Of a DNA stretch of 55,349 nt, positions 14,450-23,695 are shown piece after piece. The stretch's first letter is position 1. The number at the start of each line of letters is the position of its first letter. Under the pieces are notes generated by a model. The model ran no database searches and was not told the origin of the DNA. It saw nothing but the letters and a program-made list of their open reading frames with translations. The translations under genes and the position numbers were made by a program. The stretch lies in contig NZ_MQWB01000001.1 of the NCBI RefSeq assembly GCF_002257665.1, positions 2,709,771 through 2,765,119 on the forward strand. The letters run 5' to 3'. The stretch comes from Rubricoccus marinus (GTDB lineage: Bacteria > Bacteroidota > Rhodothermia > Rhodothermales > Rubricoccaceae).

Positions 14450-16945
14450 ATGCGTCTCTGTTTCCTGGCCTTCGCGCTTGTCCTCACCAGTTGCGGTGGC
14501 GCCCGCGTGCCCGCGCCAGAGGCGCCCCGCCCGGCCTCTGGCGAACCGGCGCCCGACACGCCGGCGCAGATCCAGACGCCGAGCGCAGCCGGGAACACGG
14601 CGCCCGGCCTCGCCTCTGGCGACTCGACGCGCGTCGCGCCCGACGCCTCGCGCCTGTCGCTGGCGCCGCGTGGCCCGGTCCAGACCGATCTGGCCGACTC
14701 CCAGGTCTACCTCCGCGAGGCGAGCGTCCACCCGGCGCCAGAGGCCGATCCCCGCGTCGACGCGCTGCTGGGGCAGATGACGCTGGAGGAGAAGGTGGGC
14801 CAGATGACGCAGATCACCCTAGAGGTCATCGCGGACAAGCGCCAGAGGCCGTACATGGTGGACCGCGCCAAGCTGCGCCGCGCTGTGGAGGATTTCCACG
14901 TCGGCAGCGTGCTCAACGTGGTGGACGAGGCCTACACCGTAGACGAGTGGCGCGAGATCACGGGCGTCGTCGACAGCCTCTCGCGCGCCTCGCGGCTGGG
15001 CGTGCCGGTCCTCTACGGCATCGACGCCGTGCACGGCGCCAACTACACGCGCGGCGCGGCGCTCGTGCCGCAGAACATCGGGCTCGCGGCCACCTTTAAC
15101 CCGGCGCTCGTGCAAGAGGCCGCGGCGGTCACGGCGCGCGACATCCGCGCGGGCGGTCTGCCGTGGGACTTCGCGCCCGTTCTCGACATCGGTCGCCACG
15201 TCGCGTGGTCGCGCTTCTACGAGACGTTCGGCGAGGACGTGCACCTCGCGAGCGTGATGGGTGTGGCCCAGGTGCGTGGGCTCGAAGGCGACGACCTCGC
15301 CTCTGGCGTCCGCGCCGCGGCCACAGGCAAGCACTTCCTGGGCTACAGCGGCCCGCGAACAGGCCGCGACCGCAGCAGCGCATTTATCACCGAGCGCGAG
15401 TTGCGCGAGTACTACGTCCCGCCGTTCCAGGCCGCCATCGACGCGGGCGTGGCGACGATCATGATCAACTCGGGCGACATCAACGGCGTCCCCGTCCACG
15501 CCAGCCATGACCTCCTCACGGGCCTCTTGCGCGACGAGATGGGCTTCGAGGGCGTAGCGGTCACGGACTGGGAGGACATCAAAAAGCTCGCGACCCTGCA
15601 CCGCGTCGCGGAGAATGAGCGCGAGGCGACCAAGATGGCCGTGCTCGCGGGCGTGGACCTCAGCATGGTGCCCAACGACTTCTCGTTCCACACCACGCTC
15701 GTGAGCCTCGTGCGCGACGGCGAGGTGCCTCTGGCGCGCATCGACCAGGCCGTGCGGCGCATCCTCACGCTTAAGAGCCGCCTCGGCCTGCTGGACGCGC
15801 CCGCCGCCACCGGGTCGACGCCAGAGGCCGTGACCGCGCCCGCCTCGCGCGCGCTCGCGCTCCAAGCCGCTCGCGAGTCCATCACCCTCCTCCGTAACCG
15901 ACCGGACGCCTCTGGCGCCCCGCTCCTGCCGCTCTCGCCAGAGGCCAACGTCTTCGTGACTGGCCCAGCCGCCACGTCCATGCGCGCGCTCAACAACGGC
16001 TGGACCTATACGTGGCAGGGCGACGGCCGCGCCGACCTCTACATGCCCGAAGGCCGGACCGTCCTAGACGGCATCCGCGCCATCGCGCCAGAGGCCACCT
16101 ACGAGCCGGGCGCAGGATTCGACGGGAGCCTGGACCTGGAGGCTGCGGCCTCTGGTGCCCGCGCCGCCGATGTGGCGGTCGTCGTGCTAGGCGAGGAATC
16201 GTACGCCGAGGTGCCGGGCAGCGTGACCGACATGTGGCTGCCCGACGCCCAACTCGCGCTGCTGGACGCCGTCGCCGCGACGGGCACGCCGGTCGTGCTG
16301 GTTCTGGTAGAGGGCCGTCCGCGCATTCTGGGCGAGCACGAAGCGGGCGCCGACGCGCTCGTGATGGCCTACAACCCGAGCCACGAGGGCGGCCAGGCCA
16401 TTGCCGAGGTGCTGTTCGGCCGCGTCAACCCGAGCGGGCGCCTGCCGTTCACCTACCCCTCCGGCCCCAACATGCTCGTCGCGTACGACCGCACGCTCTC
16501 GGACGACGTGGACACGAGCTACGGCTTTACCGGCTTCCAGCCTCTGGCGCGCTTCGGCGACGGCTTTGGCTACACGACGTTTGCGACCTCGGGCCTCACC
16601 GTCGCGCCAGAGGCCGAGATAGGCGAGCCTCTGGCGGTAACGGTCACCGTCCAAAACACCGGGGCCGTGGCCGGACACGAAGTCGTGCTGCTCTACGTCT
16701 CCGACACGGTGGCGAGCGTCGCGCCCGCGACTGAGCGACTCGCGCGTTTCGCGAAGGTCTACCTGGAGCCCGGCGAGAGCCGCACGCTCACGTTCTCGCT
16801 CGATCCCGCCGCGCTCTCGTTCGTGGACGCCAGAGGCCGCCGATTGGTGGAGCCGGGCGCGTTCTCGGTCCGCGTCGCGGATCAGACGGCCGAATTCGTG
16901 CTCACCGGCGACGCGCCGCTCGTCCTCTCCACGCCCGCGCGATAG
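14450..16945 (+). CDS. GH3 family beta-glucosidase lipoprotein
   Basis: 831 residues. The signal ends VLTSCGG with lipidated C15. It is followed by a low-complexity linker of roughly 85 residues, rich in PEA/ASG from the iterated decamer. The GH3 N-domain holds LYGIDAVHG, GKHFLGYSGP and the nucleophile motif VAVTDWEDI (D373). The second domain has ESITLLRN and LGEESYAEVPGS. A C-terminal Fn3-like domain starts near VTVTVQNTGAVAGHEVVLLYV. It would release glucose from beta-gluco-oligosaccharides in the periplasm or at the outer membrane. It is divergent from the sugar porter across the palindromic operator. I counted 16 decamers (one degenerate) from 14501 to the stop. A 7-base hairpin, GCGATAG/CTATCGC, overlaps the stop codon but lacks a T-tract. 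Confidence 0.94.
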   Translation: MRLCFLAFALVLTSCGGARVPAPEAPRPASGEPAPDTPAQIQTPSAAGNTAPGLASGDSTRVAPDASRLSLAPRGPVQTDLADSQVYLREASVHPAPEADPRVDALLGQMTLEEKVGQMTQITLEVIADKRQRPYMVDRAKLRRAVEDFHVGSVLNVVDEAYTVDEWREITGVVDSLSRASRLGVPVLYGIDAVHGANYTRGAALVPQNIGLAATFNPALVQEAAAVTARDIRAGGLPWDFAPVLDIGRHVAWSRFYETFGEDVHLASVMGVAQVRGLEGDDLASGVRAAATGKHFLGYSGPRTGRDRSSAFITERELREYYVPPFQAAIDAGVATIMINSGDINGVPVHASHDLLTGLLRDEMGFEGVAVTDWEDIKKLATLHRVAENEREATKMAVLAGVDLSMVPNDFSFHTTLVSLVRDGEVPLARIDQAVRRILTLKSRLGLLDAPAATGSTPEAVTAPASRALALQAARESITLLRNRPDASGAPLLPLSPEANVFVTGPAATSMRALNNGWTYTWQGDGRADLYMPEGRTVLDGIRAIAPEATYEPGAGFDGSLDLEAAASGARAADVAVVVLGEESYAEVPGSVTDMWLPDAQLALLDAVAATGTPVVLVLVEGRPRILGEHEAGADALVMAYNPSHEGGQAIAEVLFGRVNPSGRLPFTYPSGPNMLVAYDRTLSDDVDTSYGFTGFQPLARFGDGFGYTTFATSGLTVAPEAEIGEPLAVTVTVQNTGAVAGHEVVLLYVSDTVASVAPATERLARFAKVYLEPGESRTLTFSLDPAALSFVDARGRRLVEPGAFSVRVADQTAEFVLTGDAPLVLSTPAR

Positions 16946-17052
16946 CGCCTCACCTATCGCCTGGAACAGACGCTCCGTTCACTTCCGCTACGCTCCATCC
17001 TGGGCCTCTGGCGGCGAGATCCTTTGCGCCAATCCGGACGGCCGCGGTAAGG

Positions 17053-17187
17053 CTAGGCGCGAGATGGAGTCTTGCCCACTTCGATGACCGCTTCTAGCGA
17101 TTCGCCGACGTACACAAGGCCGCGAATGGCCATGCCAAGGATGAGGAAGAGAAAAGGCGGGAAAAGCAGGATGCTGAGAATCCACAT
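17053..17187 (-). CDS. Small single-pass membrane protein, hypothetical
   Basis: 44 residues starting MWILSILLFPPF, with a hydrophobic segment at about 2-25 and then GESLEAVIEVGKTPSRA. No ribosome binding site is evident and no family is recognised. The hydrophobic pattern and the absence of an alternative gene between GH3 and GH16 are the only support. It could be a chance frame. Confidence 0.35.
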   Translation of the reverse strand: MWILSILLFPPFLFLILGMAIRGLVYVGESLEAVIEVGKTPSRA

Positions 17188-17565
17188 GGGAGTGGGGAGC
17201 GGTGTGCACGTGTCGTTCTGATTCCCCCTATCAACGCTGCTACGCGGTGGTTGTCGCACCGCTCGGCTCCTGAAAGCCCTTCCTGTGCAATGACTTAACA
17301 CCGAAGCGCTTCCGGGAGGGCTTCCACCCTTCCCCTCCTGTCTGCATGAGCCGTCGCCGAGCCTTGGTCCGGGCCTCCTTCCACTGCCAAGAGGCGCCGA
17401 GAACGCCCGACCCATTGATCCCAAGCCGCTCGCGCGCGCCGATTTCCCACCTGGACGGAAGCCTCTGGCGGCCCCATCCGACAAGCGCGGGCCGCGCCGC
17501 TCCAAACCGCGAACGTGGTCAGCGGTACACCTCATCCTGTTTCCGGGGCCTCGGCTCCACCTCCT
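17188..17565. other. Intergenic region upstream of the second GH16 gene
   Basis: About 380 bases without a convincing gene. It includes GAAGCGCTTC at 17303-17312, a possible LacI-type half similar to the one before GH3, and an iterated decamer near 17461. It probably carries the promoter of the GH16 gene at 17566. Confidence 0.5.
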
Positions 17566-19149
17566 ATGCGTCTGCCTCTTCTCGCCCTTCTTCTCACCCT
17601 GGCCGCTGGCGCCAGCAGCCAGGACACGCCCGAGGGCTGGGTCCTTCTCTGGGAAGAGAACTTCGACGCCCGCGATGCCGCCTTCGACGCGCGCTGGGAC
17701 ATCGGCACGCACACGTTCGACGGCAACGAGGCGCAGTTCGTGGAGGACAACGTGGTCGTGGAAGATGGGCTCCTCACGCTTCGGCTCACGCCAGAGGCCG
17801 CGGGCTCGCGCCTGTACTCCGGCGCCGAACTCCGTACGGACAACCAAACGGGCTTCTTCACCTACGGCCGCTTCGAGGCGCGCATGAAGGCCGCCAGAGG
17901 CTCAGGCGTCATCTCGTCGCTCTTCACCTTCCGCTACGACCCGTGGCAGGAGATCGACATCGAGTTCAAGGGCCGCGACACGCGCGCGATGCAGGCCAAC
18001 ATCTTCTACAACCGCCCCGGCGACAACGCGCCATACGAGGTCCCGCCGTTCCCCCGCGACTCGCCTCTGGCGTACGACGCCGCCGACGAGTTCCACGTCT
18101 ATGCCTTCGAGTGGGAGCCAGGGATCATTCGCTGGTTCGTGGACGGCGAGCAGGTGCTGGAGAGCCAGGACCCGGCGCAGGTGCCGTACCTGCCGCAGCA
18201 GATCATGATGAACATCTGGAACACGAACCTGAGTTGGGCCGGCCCGCTGGACCCCGGCGCGCTGCCCACCGAGGCGCAGTACGACTGGGTGCGCGTCTAC
18301 AGGCGCGAGAACGCCGGGCTCGTCTTCGACACGTTCGACGACGGCGACGTGAGCAACGTGTTCACCTTTAGCGAGACCGAGGGCGGCATCGGCGTCGGCC
18401 CGTATGCCGACGCGAACGGCGTGCCCGACCGCGCGCTCAACGTCGGCATCGACCCGGCGGGCACGGGCGGCTATGCGGGCGTGGTCCTGGCCGGCGCGCC
18501 CGGGACCGTGGACGCCTCTGGCGCGAGTGCGCTCACGTTTAAGCTGCGCCCCGGCGTGCAGGCCTCCAATCTCCCGCTCACGCTGGAGATCAACCTCCAC
18601 GAGGACACCAACGGCAACGGCACGTACGAGGGCGCGTTGGAGGACGAATACCAGGCAACCTACCAGGTCACAGGCGGCTCCGGCTTTACTGACGTGTCCA
18701 TCCCGCTCTCGGCCTTTACCGACGACAACAGCGTGTTCCAGGGCACGAACGACGGCTTCGACTACTCGCGCCTGCTGGAGGTCGTCGTCGCCATCGTCGG
18801 CCCGACTGGCCCCGGCTACTCGCTCTCGTTCGACGAGATCACCTTCGCGCCCGGGAGCGCCACCGCCGGCGAAGCCCAGCCCCTCGCGCCAGAGGCCGAG
18901 GTCCGCGTCTACCCCAACCCCACCTCTGGCGCGGCGACGGTCGCCTTCCGCCTCGCGCAGGCATCCGAAGTCACGGTCGACGTGGTGGACCTGCTCGGCC
19001 GGCGCGTGGCAACCGTCGCCAGAGGCGCCCGCGTTGCGGGCGCCGTCCGCCTGGACATGCCCACAGGCTCGCTCGCGCCCGGCGTGTACCTCGTGCGGGT
19101 GCAGACCGAGACGGGCGTCTCCGCCACGCGCTTCTCGGTCGTCCGGTAG
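17566..19149 (+). CDS. GH16 beta-glucanase with carbohydrate-binding-like domain and T9SS sorting domain
   Basis: 527 residues. The start MRLPLLALLL at 17566 gives a clean signal peptide ending at about residue 18. The GH16 domain spans about 20-245 with catalytic QEIDIEF (E129, D131, E133), the ExDxE form typical of lichenase-type members; the other GH16 here has ExDxxE. Residues about 250-430 (FDTFDDGDVSNVF to SFDEITF) resemble a CBM11-like beta-sandwich. The last 80 residues (VRVYPNPTSGAATVAF, LLGRRVA, LAPGVYLVRV) form a type IX secretion C-terminal domain, so the enzyme is probably exported to the cell surface or medium. It is probably active on mixed-linkage or beta-1,3-glucan. The stop TAG is directly followed by GCCTCTGGCG, and an intrinsic terminator follows. 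Confidence 0.93.
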   Translation: MRLPLLALLLTLAAGASSQDTPEGWVLLWEENFDARDAAFDARWDIGTHTFDGNEAQFVEDNVVVEDGLLTLRLTPEAAGSRLYSGAELRTDNQTGFFTYGRFEARMKAARGSGVISSLFTFRYDPWQEIDIEFKGRDTRAMQANIFYNRPGDNAPYEVPPFPRDSPLAYDAADEFHVYAFEWEPGIIRWFVDGEQVLESQDPAQVPYLPQQIMMNIWNTNLSWAGPLDPGALPTEAQYDWVRVYRRENAGLVFDTFDDGDVSNVFTFSETEGGIGVGPYADANGVPDRALNVGIDPAGTGGYAGVVLAGAPGTVDASGASALTFKLRPGVQASNLPLTLEINLHEDTNGNGTYEGALEDEYQATYQVTGGSGFTDVSIPLSAFTDDNSVFQGTNDGFDYSRLLEVVVAIVGPTGPGYSLSFDEITFAPGSATAGEAQPLAPEAEVRVYPNPTSGAATVAFRLAQASEVTVDVVDLLGRRVATVARGARVAGAVRLDMPTGSLAPGVYLVRVQTETGVSATRFSVVR

Positions 19150-19178
19150 GCCTCTGGCGCCTGCGGGAATGTTCGCAC

Positions 19179-19211
19179 CGCGCCGATCCTTTCGGGGGTC
19201 GGCGCGTTTTT
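19179..19211 (+). terminator. Intrinsic terminator after GH16
   Basis: The perfect 8-base stem CGCGCCGA/TCGGCGCG has a 12-base loop and is followed by TTTTT, 30 bases after the stop. It separates GH16 from the phosphodiesterase gene. Confidence 0.8.
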
Positions 19212-19259
19212 GTGGGTCTGCGGCGTTTCGCCGTGCCGCTCGCCCCACCTCTACGCTTG

Positions 19260-20390
19260 ATGCGCCGCCCTTCCTTCCTGCTCGGCCTGCTCGTGCTCGC
19301 CGGATGCATCCCGTTCGGCCCCACCTCCCCCATCGTCCGGCTCCCTCCGCAGCCTGAGAGCCTGGAGGCGCGGCCCGGCGGGCCCGGCTCGCTGGATTCG
19401 GTCCGCTACGTGATCCACGTCAGCGTGGACGGCCTCCGCCCCGACGCGATCTCGCGCCAGGCGCCAGAGGCGCTTCCGGCGTTTGCGCGTCTGCGCCGCG
19501 AGGGCGCCAGCACGTACAACGCGAGGACCGACGCGGACGTCCGCAAAACGCTTCCCAACCACACCGCGCAACTCACCGGCCGGGGCGTCTTCGGGGACGA
19601 CGGCCACCAGTGGACGGTCAACGTGGACCCCGCGCCCGGGGTCACGCTCCACTCCAACAAAGGCAGCTACATCGCAAGCGTGTTCGACGTGGCGCACGAC
19701 GCGGGCCTGCGCACCGGCGCCTGGGTCAGCAAATCCAAGTTCTCGCTCTACGACGTCAGCTACGACGGCAGCCACGGCGCCGAGGACGAGAGCGGGGAGG
19801 ACAACGGGCGGGACAAGATTGACCGCTACGTGTACGAGCCCGACACCGCGATTCTCACCACGCGCATGCTCTCGGACCTGGAGAGGCAGCCGTTCGAATA
19901 CGCCTTTATCCACATCCGAGACCCCGACGCATCGGGCCACGTCAACACGTGGAGCGTCCGCAACGGGAGCCGCTACCTCCGCGCCGTGCGCCGCGCGGAC
20001 GCGCAGATCGGCAAGATCCTGGACTTTATCGAAACCGATCCGCGGTACGTCGGCCGCACCGCGCTCATCGTGACCGCCGACCACGGCGGCGACGGGCGCA
20101 TCCACTACGACGAGGACCCACTCAACTACACGATCCCGTTCTACGTCTGGGGCCCCGGCGTGCCCGCGGCCAACCTCTACGCTCTCAACGAGGGCATTCG
20201 CGCAGACCCGGGTACCGAGAACGTGGGCTACGATGCGGACCCGCAGCCCATCCGCAACGGCGAGGCCGCCAACCTCGCGCTGCAACTCCTGGGCCTAGAC
20301 CCGGTCCCCGGCTCCACCATCAACCGCTCGAAGCCGCTGCGCCTGGGCGTCGAGCAAGGCCGCGCCGTGGCGCCAGAGGACGTGAAATGA
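19260..20390 (+). CDS. Alkaline-phosphatase superfamily phosphodiesterase lipoprotein
   Basis: 376 residues from MRRPSFLLG. The lipobox is LVLAGC. Motifs of the type I phosphodiesterase/nucleotide pyrophosphatase branch occur in order: HVSVDGLRPDAI (first metal Asp), KTLPNHTAQLTGRG (nucleophile Thr), HIRDPDASGHVNTWS (second metal site) and LIVTADHGGDG (DHG metal site). It would hydrolyse a phosphodiester or phosphomonoester outside the cytoplasm; the substrate is unknown. The upstream start in the same frame was rejected because it lies before the signal peptide. Confidence 0.88.
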   Translation: MRRPSFLLGLLVLAGCIPFGPTSPIVRLPPQPESLEARPGGPGSLDSVRYVIHVSVDGLRPDAISRQAPEALPAFARLRREGASTYNARTDADVRKTLPNHTAQLTGRGVFGDDGHQWTVNVDPAPGVTLHSNKGSYIASVFDVAHDAGLRTGAWVSKSKFSLYDVSYDGSHGAEDESGEDNGRDKIDRYVYEPDTAILTTRMLSDLERQPFEYAFIHIRDPDASGHVNTWSVRNGSRYLRAVRRADAQIGKILDFIETDPRYVGRTALIVTADHGGDGRIHYDEDPLNYTIPFYVWGPGVPAANLYALNEGIRADPGTENVGYDADPQPIRNGEAANLALQLLGLDPVPGSTINRSKPLRLGVEQGRAVAPEDVK

Positions 20391-20480
20391 CCGCCTCTGG
20401 CGCGGCCGGTCCAGCGCGATAGAGTTGCCCTCTGGCGCCAGGGGCCGTACCTAACGGCTTCCTCCGCTCTCTGGCTACAC

Positions 20481-21659
20481 ATGCGCCGCGCCGCTCTCGT
20501 TCTCAGTTTTGTGATGTCTGCGCCTGTCATGGCGCAGAACCCGGCGCCAGAGGCACCTGACGCCTCTGGCGAGGTCTTCGAGGTGGTGGAGCAAAAGCCC
20601 GAGTTGCTCGGCGGGTTGGAGGGACTCATGGGGCGCATCGTGTACCCGGAGATGGCACGCCGCGCGGGCATCGAAGGAAAGGTGTTCGTGCAGTTTGTGG
20701 TGAACGAGTCGGGGTACGTGACCGACGCGACCGCCGTAATGTGCCCGAACCAGTTGTTGTGCGACGCCGCGGTATCAGCGGTGCGGGAAAGCCGCTTCGC
20801 GCCCGGTCGCCACCAGGGTGTCCCGGTCAAGGTCCGCTTTACGATCCCCATTGACTTCAAGCTGCGCGACGCGGACGAGAGCACCCCGCAAGAGGCCTCC
20901 CCGTTGGGCTACCTCTCGGACGTGCTCGGCGACGTATGGGACGGGCCGCGTACCGATGCCGTTATCGGGGCTCCCGTCTTCGGCCAGGTCAAAAATGGCA
21001 ACGGGACGCTTATCTACGAAGCGCCTTCCGACCCGGAGTTGGACCGCGTTCTCGCAACCGTCCGATCTGGCCGCCTCAGCGTGCTCGATGTCCGGCTCAT
21101 CGGCGCGACGGAGCAGCTCGAAACCGACCGCGCGTTCTACGCCGCGGAGTACAGCGAATCGGAAGGCGGGTGGTTCTCCATGCACTCCATCGGCGAGCCC
21201 AGACGCATCCAATTCTTGCCGCAGGAAAACCGCGTCATCATTGAGTATTCGCCTCTGGCGGCTGAGCCGGAGAGTCCGCGAGACCAAGAGCCACCATCGC
21301 CGGCTCCAAGCCCACAGGCCTCTGAGATCTACGAGACGGTGGAGATACCGCCCGTGCTCATTGGTGGACTCGAGGCCCTGCAACGGCGCGCCGTTTATCC
21401 GCCAGAGGCCATCGAGCAAGGCGTGGAGGGGCAGGTTTTCGTGCAGTTCGTCGTAGACGAGCGCGGCGTGCCGGTGGACCTCCGCATCGCCAAAGGCATC
21501 CCGCGCGGCGGCCTCTCCGCGGAGCAGCGTGAGGCCGCCCGGCTTCTGGAGCGCAACGCGCTTAGTGCCGTCGCCGTAGCGCGCTTCGAGCCGGGCACGC
21601 AGCGCGGACAGCCGGTCAAGGTGCTGTTCACGATCCCGATGAACTTCCGCCTCCGCTAG
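20481..21659 (+). CDS. Secreted protein with two TonB C-terminal-like domains
   Basis: 392 residues. The signal peptide ends PVMAQ and there is no membrane anchor. Residues about 35-135 (EVVEQKPELLGGLEGLMGRIVYPEMARR, GKVFVQFVVNESG, VRFTIPIDFKL) and about 285-392 (ETVEIPPVLIGGLEALQRRAVYPPEA, GQVFVQFVVDERG, VLFTIPMNFRLR) are two copies of a TonB_C-type fold. A segment of about 140 residues with no recognised family lies between them. Canonical TonB has an N-terminal membrane helix and a proline-rich spacer; both are missing here. Direct energy transduction is therefore unlikely, and a periplasmic partner or adaptor role is a guess. Confidence 0.82.
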   Translation: MRRAALVLSFVMSAPVMAQNPAPEAPDASGEVFEVVEQKPELLGGLEGLMGRIVYPEMARRAGIEGKVFVQFVVNESGYVTDATAVMCPNQLLCDAAVSAVRESRFAPGRHQGVPVKVRFTIPIDFKLRDADESTPQEASPLGYLSDVLGDVWDGPRTDAVIGAPVFGQVKNGNGTLIYEAPSDPELDRVLATVRSGRLSVLDVRLIGATEQLETDRAFYAAEYSESEGGWFSMHSIGEPRRIQFLPQENRVIIEYSPLAAEPESPRDQEPPSPAPSPQASEIYETVEIPPVLIGGLEALQRRAVYPPEAIEQGVEGQVFVQFVVDERGVPVDLRIAKGIPRGGLSAEQREAARLLERNALSAVAVARFEPGTQRGQPVKVLFTIPMNFRLR

Positions 21660-21856
21660 ACTCTCGCGCGAGAGGCGACAGGCGCCGTAGCGACGGCTCC
21701 GCCTCTGGCGCGCCCGACACTTGCACACGGACGCGAGAACGCACGCGACGCCCGTTCGGATCTTTCGCGCGTGACGCTGCGCCCCGCGCCAGCGGCACGG
21801 GCTTTGGACCTCATACGGGTACACCCACTCTCCGGGCGCCTCCGCCCCTCCCACCG

Positions 21857-22489
21857 ATGCGTACGCTCTCCCCTCCCCGCTTTTTTGCCCTCGTCCTCGC
21901 CGCCGGCGTCCTCTTTGCTGGACAGGCATCGGCTCAGAACGCCGACGCTGTCGCCCGCCGCCTCCAGTCCAAGTACGCGAACATCAACACGCTCGCGGCG
22001 GACTTCACGCAGACGGCCGGTGGCCAGACGCTCCGCGGCCAGATCTCGGTCCGCGATGAGGCCTTCCGCCTCCAGCTTCCCGGCCAAACCCTCGTCACCG
22101 ACGGCTCCACGCTGTGGTCTTACAGCGAGTCCGAGGAGCAGGTTGTGATTCAGGACTACGATCCCTCGGACGTCGGCTTCCAGATCGGCCAGCTGTTCAC
22201 GGACTACCTCAGCGTGTTCCGCGCCACGGGCGCCAGCCGCGCCAAGATCGGCGGCGTCGACCACGACGTGCTCGCGCTGCGTCCGCGAGAGGCCGGCTCC
22301 TCCGTTCGCGACGTGACGGTCTACGCCCGCTCGTCCGATGGCGTCCCGACGCGGATCCGCGTCCACGACGTGAACGGCGCCACGCTCGCGTTCGACCTCA
22401 AGAACGTGCGCCTCAACCCGAGCCTGCCCGCGAGCACGTTCCGCTTTACCGCCCCGCGCGGCACGGAGACCGTCGACCTGCGCGGCTAA
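21857..22489 (+). CDS. lolA: LolA-like outer-membrane lipoprotein carrier
   Basis: 210 residues. The signal peptide ends at GQASAQ. The LolA features include a start at DAVARRLQSKYANINTLAADFTQT, GGQTLRGQISV, LVTDGSTLWSYSESEEQVVIQDYDP and a C-terminal FRFTAPRGTETVDL. It would ferry lipoproteins from the inner-membrane Lol complex to the outer membrane, consistent with the many lipoproteins here. The downstream terminator is built from an inverted decamer pair. Confidence 0.9.
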   Translation: MRTLSPPRFFALVLAAGVLFAGQASAQNADAVARRLQSKYANINTLAADFTQTAGGQTLRGQISVRDEAFRLQLPGQTLVTDGSTLWSYSESEEQVVIQDYDPSDVGFQIGQLFTDYLSVFRATGASRAKIGGVDHDVLALRPREAGSSVRDVTVYARSSDGVPTRIRVHDVNGATLAFDLKNVRLNPSLPASTFRFTAPRGTETVDLRG

Positions 22490-22512
22490 CGCCTGCGGCA
22501 GCACTCCGCATG

Positions 22513-22545
22513 ACCGGGCCTCTGGCGCCAGAGGCCCGGTTTTTT
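22513..22545 (+). terminator. Intrinsic terminator made of a decamer palindrome
   Basis: A perfect 28-base palindrome (22513-22540) consists of GCCTCTGGCGCCAGAGGC flanked by ACCGG and CCGGT, followed immediately by a run of T to 22545. It lies 24 bases after the lolA stop. This is the clearest case of the iterated motif doing a job. Confidence 0.88.
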
Positions 22546-22666
22546 GTGTGCGCTCTTTGGCCCCCTGGCGAGGGGCAACGGACGCCCCAGGCGCCGGCCC
22601 TCCGCGAGAAGCGCACGTGGACGCCAGAGGCCGCGACGTAGCTTTTTCGGACTTCCCCGCCGACTC

Positions 22667-23695
22667 GTGAACCCCCGCCTCAAGACCGCTCTCGCCCTCG
22701 TGGGCAGCTTCGCGCTCGGCGGCGGGCTGCTGTGGCTCGCGCTCCGCGGCGTGGACCTCTCGTCGGTAGGGACGGCATTAGCGGATGCGCGTTGGGGATG
22801 GGCGCTGCCGCTCGTGCTGGTGACCGTCGCCTCGCATGCGCTGCGGGCGTGGCGGTGGCAGTTGCTGCTCGGCGCGATGCCGGGCGAGCACGAGCGCGTC
22901 GGCTTTGGCAACGCGTTCGCGAGCCTGCTGATCGGGTACCTCGTCAATCAGGCCGCTCCGCGGCTGGGCGAGGTGGCGCGCGCGGCGAACCTCTCGTCCC
23001 GCTCGGACCACACGTTCTCCGGCGTGTTCGGGACCGTTGTGGCCGAGCGCGTGCTGGACGTGGTCTCGCTCGCCATCGCGCTGCTCTCGGTCGTACTGCT
23101 GTTCGGCTCACGTGTGGGCGTGATCACGGAGCGGTTCGTGGCCGGAACGATGGCCGCGCTGGAAGCACTGCCCATCAGCGGGACCGTGCTGGTCCTGCTC
23201 CTCGCGGCCTCTGGCGCGGCGCTTCTCGCGCTCGCGTGGTTCGCCTTCGCCAGAGGCGGGGAAAAGGTCCGCGGCGTCCTGATGGGTTTCAAGGACGGCC
23301 TCGCGAGCCTCTTGCGCGTCCGCCAGAGGCTCGCGCTCGTGGGCAGCACGTTGGGCATCTGGGTGCTCTACGGCGTGATGACGTACATCCCGCTCGCGCT
23401 GCTCGGCCTGACCGACGCGTACGGGCTGGGCTTCGCGGACGCGTGGGCGCTGATGAACCTCGGCGCGGTGGGGATGTCGCTGCCCTCGCCGGGCGGGACG
23501 GGCTCCTACCACTACATCGCGGTGCAGACCCTCGTGCTCTTGCTCGGCGTCGCGCAGGCGCCAGCGGCCGCCTACGCCATCCTCACGCACGCCTCCCAGC
23601 TCGTGCTGATGTGCGTACTGGGCGTGATCGCGCTAGTCTGGCAAGGCACCTCGTTCCGCGCCGTTACGCGCTCCGCCCGAGACGCCTCGGCATGA
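22667..23695 (+). CDS. YbhN/UPF0104-like integral membrane protein
   Basis: 342 residues from a GTG start (VNPRLKTALALVG). The frame is open further upstream, but that part is decamer-rich and lacks a membrane pattern. About eight hydrophobic segments. Family features are HALRAWRWQLLLG, LLIGYLVNQAAPRLGEVARAANLS, GTVVAERVLDVVSL and SLPSPGGTGSYHY. Relatives include YbhN, AglD and the flippase region of lysylphosphatidylglycerol synthases, proposed to move lipid-linked substrates. Its stop overlaps the next start (ATGA), so the two are co-translated. A TAGCTTTTT run 28 bases before the start may be a -10 element. Confidence 0.85.
   Translation: MNPRLKTALALVGSFALGGGLLWLALRGVDLSSVGTALADARWGWALPLVLVTVASHALRAWRWQLLLGAMPGEHERVGFGNAFASLLIGYLVNQAAPRLGEVARAANLSSRSDHTFSGVFGTVVAERVLDVVSLAIALLSVVLLFGSRVGVITERFVAGTMAALEALPISGTVLVLLLAASGAALLALAWFAFARGGEKVRGVLMGFKDGLASLLRVRQRLALVGSTLGIWVLYGVMTYIPLALLGLTDAYGLGFADAWALMNLGAVGMSLPSPGGTGSYHYIAVQTLVLLLGVAQAPAAAYAILTHASQLVLMCVLGVIALVWQGTSFRAVTRSARDASA

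Noticed and set aside
14387-17312. AAGCGCTT pairs as a shared glucan-gene operator
   Set aside because: The octamer also occurs inside genes (near 9529 and 10275), so only the perfect 16-base palindrome is called with confidence.
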